From JANYCG01 sp031397915 (GTDB lineage Bacteria; Pseudomonadota; Gammaproteobacteria; Burkholderiales; Burkholderiaceae_C), in NCBI GenBank assembly GCA_031397915.1, contig JANNMM010000167.1, positions 1 through 8,710 of the forward strand: DNA of 8,710 nt. The letters run 5' to 3'. Positions 7,330 to 8,710 of this stretch are shown here, in pieces; position 1 is the stretch's first letter, and each line of letters opens with the position of its first letter. The notes below the pieces were generated by a model. It saw nothing but the letters and a program-made list of their open reading frames with translations, did not search any database and was not told where the DNA came from. Both the position numbers and the translations under genes were made by a program.

Positions 7330-7404
7330 TAAAAATGTATGTTTCTCATGACTTGAGGGTCAAAAAAGCGTCAAATCTTCAGAAAATCGCCTGAAATGCC
7401 GAAA

Positions 7405-7424
7405 ATGTTAACACCCATGTTAAC
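7405..7424. promoter_or_regulatory. Paired GTTAAC boxes upstream of the hydrolase gene
   Basis: ATGTTAAC occurs at 7405-7412 and again at 7417-7424, 12 bases apart, and each contains the self-complementary GTTAAC. The pair ends 27 bases before the hydrolase ATG, in an AT-rich stretch that should contain its promoter. It could be an operator for a dimeric regulator; no regulator is identified. Nothing else is clear in 7294-7451. Confidence 0.35.
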
Positions 7425-7451
7425 TATTGAATCAAAACCACCGACCCTGTC

Positions 7452-8444
7452 ATGACGTTAGATCGGCGAACCTGCCTCCATGCCGCGATGGCCAGCGCCC
7501 TGCCAGCCTGGCCGCTGCTGGCCACCGCGCAGGGCACGGGCGCAGCGGTGGCCGACGAAGTCTGGGTCGACACTGCCCGCAGCCGCGCGCTGCCGGTCAA
7601 AGTGCGCTGGCCGGACGCGGCGGCCCACCCGGGGTTGCGCCCGGTGGCGATCTTCTCGCACGGCTTGGGTGGCACAACAGAGGGTGGCACAGTGTGGGGC
7701 GAGGCCTGGGCGGCGGCCGGCCTGGTGGTGCTGCACCTGCAACACCCGGGCAGCGACCTGGCGGCGGTGCTTGCGGTGACGTCTAGCTTTACCGACCAGC
7801 GGGCCTTGCAGTCGGTGGCCAACGCCGAGCAGTTCATGGCGCGCATGCTGGACGGGGTGTTTGTGCTCGACGAGCTGGGGCGCCGGCAGGGTGCTGGTGC
7901 AGGGCGCTGGGCTTCGGCGCGGCCGACAGCCGTTGGCATGAGCGGCCATTCCTTCGGCGCGCAAATCACGCTGGGCATGGCCGGGCAGCGTTTCCCCGGC
8001 TTCCTGGGTTTGACGGAAAACCGGCTCGCGTCGTTCATCGCGTTGTCGCCGGCGGTGCCGCTGCAGATGCCGGCGCGCCGCTCGTTTGAGCCTATTGATC
8101 GGCCGGTGTTGTCGATCACCGGCACGCTCGACGGCGACGTGGTGGGGGTGGGGAACACCGCAGAGCGGCGACGTGCCGTGTTTGGCGCTTTGCCGGGCGG
8201 GCGCAAGGCGCATCTGGTGCTCCAAGATGCCGACCACATGAGCTTTGCCGGCCAGACCGGGCGCGCCGCCGAGATCATCCCGCGCGAGGCCGTTTCGCGG
8301 GAACTGCAGGCCGCACACCACGCGCTCTTGGCGCGCGTGACCACCGACTGGTGGCTGGCCACGCTGTCGAACGACGCCGCCGCCCGCGCGCGCCTGCAAC
8401 AACCGGCGGGTTTGCAGCCGGGCGACGTGTGGGAGCAGGGCTGA
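7452..8444 (+). CDS. Exported alpha/beta hydrolase (dienelactone/PAF-acetylhydrolase-like)
   Basis: A 330-residue alpha/beta-fold hydrolase. The N-terminus MTLDRRTCLHAAMASALPAWPLLATAQG has a twin-arginine followed by a hydrophobic stretch and an AxA-like cleavage site near 24-27, so export by Tat (or Sec) to the periplasm is likely. The catalytic set is visible: oxyanion-hole HGLGG (70-74), nucleophile elbow GHSFG with Ser167, acid Asp227 or Asp229 in TLDGD, and His262 in DADHMSF. The order and FIALSP after the elbow fit the dienelactone hydrolase/PAF-acetylhydrolase group of esterases; the substrate (an ester or lipid) cannot be read from sequence. The ATG at 7452 lacks a good ribosome-binding site but gives a sensible signal peptide. 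It probably stands alone, with its own promoter region and paired GTTAAC boxes upstream. Confidence 0.88.
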   Translation: MTLDRRTCLHAAMASALPAWPLLATAQGTGAAVADEVWVDTARSRALPVKVRWPDAAAHPGLRPVAIFSHGLGGTTEGGTVWGEAWAAAGLVVLHLQHPGSDLAAVLAVTSSFTDQRALQSVANAEQFMARMLDGVFVLDELGRRQGAGAGRWASARPTAVGMSGHSFGAQITLGMAGQRFPGFLGLTENRLASFIALSPAVPLQMPARRSFEPIDRPVLSITGTLDGDVVGVGNTAERRRAVFGALPGGRKAHLVLQDADHMSFAGQTGRAAEIIPREAVSRELQAAHHALLARVTTDWWLATLSNDAAARARLQQPAGLQPGDVWEQG

Positions 8445-8457
8445 TTCCAACCGAAGC

Positions 8458-8520
8458 CATCGGCGCACGGGTGAACGTCATCGGCGCACAGGGGCGGGCC
8501 ATCGGCGTATATTGGCTGCA
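8458..8520 (+). repeat. Three CATCGGCG repeats at exact 21-bp spacing
   Basis: CATCGGCGCAC starts at 8458 and 8479, and the shorter CATCGGCG at 8500, so the period is exactly 21 bases, about two turns of DNA. The third copy runs into TATATT and the ATG at 8520. All copies would face the same side of the helix. It may be an operator array for the RNase gene or a small tandem duplication that has diverged. Confidence 0.6.
8508..8513 (+). promoter_or_regulatory. Possible leaderless -10 box of the RNase gene
   Basis: TATATT (TANNNT type) lies six bases before the ATG at 8520, the same spacing as at the permease gene. No Shine-Dalgarno is visible between hydrolase stop and ATG, and no convincing -35 box is seen, so activation by a protein bound to the 21-bp repeats is possible. 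Confidence 0.35.
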
Positions 8521-8710
8521 TGCCCAATAAAAACCAACGCCACCACCGCGCCGACCTTGCGCGCATCGCCACCCACGTGATGACCGAGCGCGGGCTCGAG
8601 CCGGAGTTTTCGCAGAACGTGGAGCGCCAGCTCGGCAAAATCACCGGGGCGGCCGATGAAACGCCGAAGTCGGATCCGCAGATTCGCGACCTCACCGGCC
8701 TCTTGTGGTG
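8520..8710 (+). CDS. RNB-domain exoribonuclease (RNase II family), 5' part
   Basis: The frame from ATG 8520 is open to the window end, giving 63 residues: MPNKNQRHHRADLARIATHVM, then TERGLEPEFS and QIRDLTGLLW. This matches, as I remember it, the beginning of a short RNB-domain ribonuclease of Comamonadaceae, where RDLxxLLW is followed by the SIDNDDSxDLDQ active-site motif of RNase II/R enzymes; that motif would lie just past the window. These enzymes degrade RNA 3' to 5' with Mg2+ held by the aspartates. The gene is truncated only by the window edge. Identification rests on the N-terminal pattern, so it is probable but not proven. Confidence 0.75.
   Translation, partial: MPNKNQRHHRADLARIATHVMTERGLEPEFSQNVERQLGKITGAADETPKSDPQIRDLTGLLW

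Noticed and set aside
8458..8520. The 21-bp periodic repeats as a mini CRISPR array.
   Set aside because: The conserved part is only 8-11 bases, the intervening pieces are about 10 bases, and there are no cas genes nearby.
7424..8695. A 423-codon minus-strand open frame across the hydrolase and the start of the RNase gene.
   Set aside because: High GC suppresses stop codons; the product is Arg/Ser/Pro/Cys-rich with no domain, and both plus-strand genes have clear catalytic or family motifs.

Overview
The window looks like a piece of a GC-rich betaproteobacterial chromosome, most likely order Burkholderiales, family Comamonadaceae (Rhodoferax, Polaromonas or Acidovorax-like). Reasons: the GroES and GroEL sequences are proteobacterial, the groESL promoter carries a perfect CIRCE operator beside an RpoH/sigma70-like promoter, and the intergenic spaces hold short palindromes (GCTAT...ATAGC) and a C-run/G-run repeat of a kind I associate with Comamonadaceae. 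The family assignment rests on recollection, not on a search.

Layout. 1-660 is a small accessory-looking stretch: a HigA/XRE-type HTH protein (+) converging on an AT-richer orphan gene (-) that has its own promoter. 661-891 holds that promoter, a perfect bidirectional terminator hairpin and a 111-bp imperfect inverted repeat directly after groL. 892-3027 is the groES-groL operon on the minus strand with its leader hairpin, CIRCE and promoter. 3028-3247 is non-coding, with a short palindrome and a candidate terminator. 3248-5963 is a minus-strand cluster: MlaE-like permease, MlaD/MCE-domain protein, and an uncharacterised lipoprotein whose 5' end abuts an intergenic repeat. 6064-7293 (+) is a Bcr/CflA-type MFS exporter divergent from the permease. 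7452-8444 (+) is an exported alpha/beta hydrolase. 8520 to the window end (+) is the start of an RNB-domain (RNase II family) exoribonuclease, preceded by three repeats spaced exactly 21 bp apart.

How the genes work together. GroES and GroEL form the chaperonin, with heat-shock control readable from the DNA. The permease, MCE protein and lipoprotein probably form an inner-membrane to periplasm lipid (or other hydrophobic compound) transport module. No ATPase gene is next to them, so the energy-coupling subunit must be elsewhere or shared. The MFS pump, hydrolase and RNase show no obvious shared pathway.

I found no phage, IS element, CRISPR array or clearly new defence system. The points most worth a second look are the ATPase-less MCE cluster with its unfamiliar lipoprotein, the repeat that has displaced the lipoprotein start, the 21-bp triplet before the RNase gene, two possible leaderless promoters with identical geometry, and the large inverted repeat behind groL.
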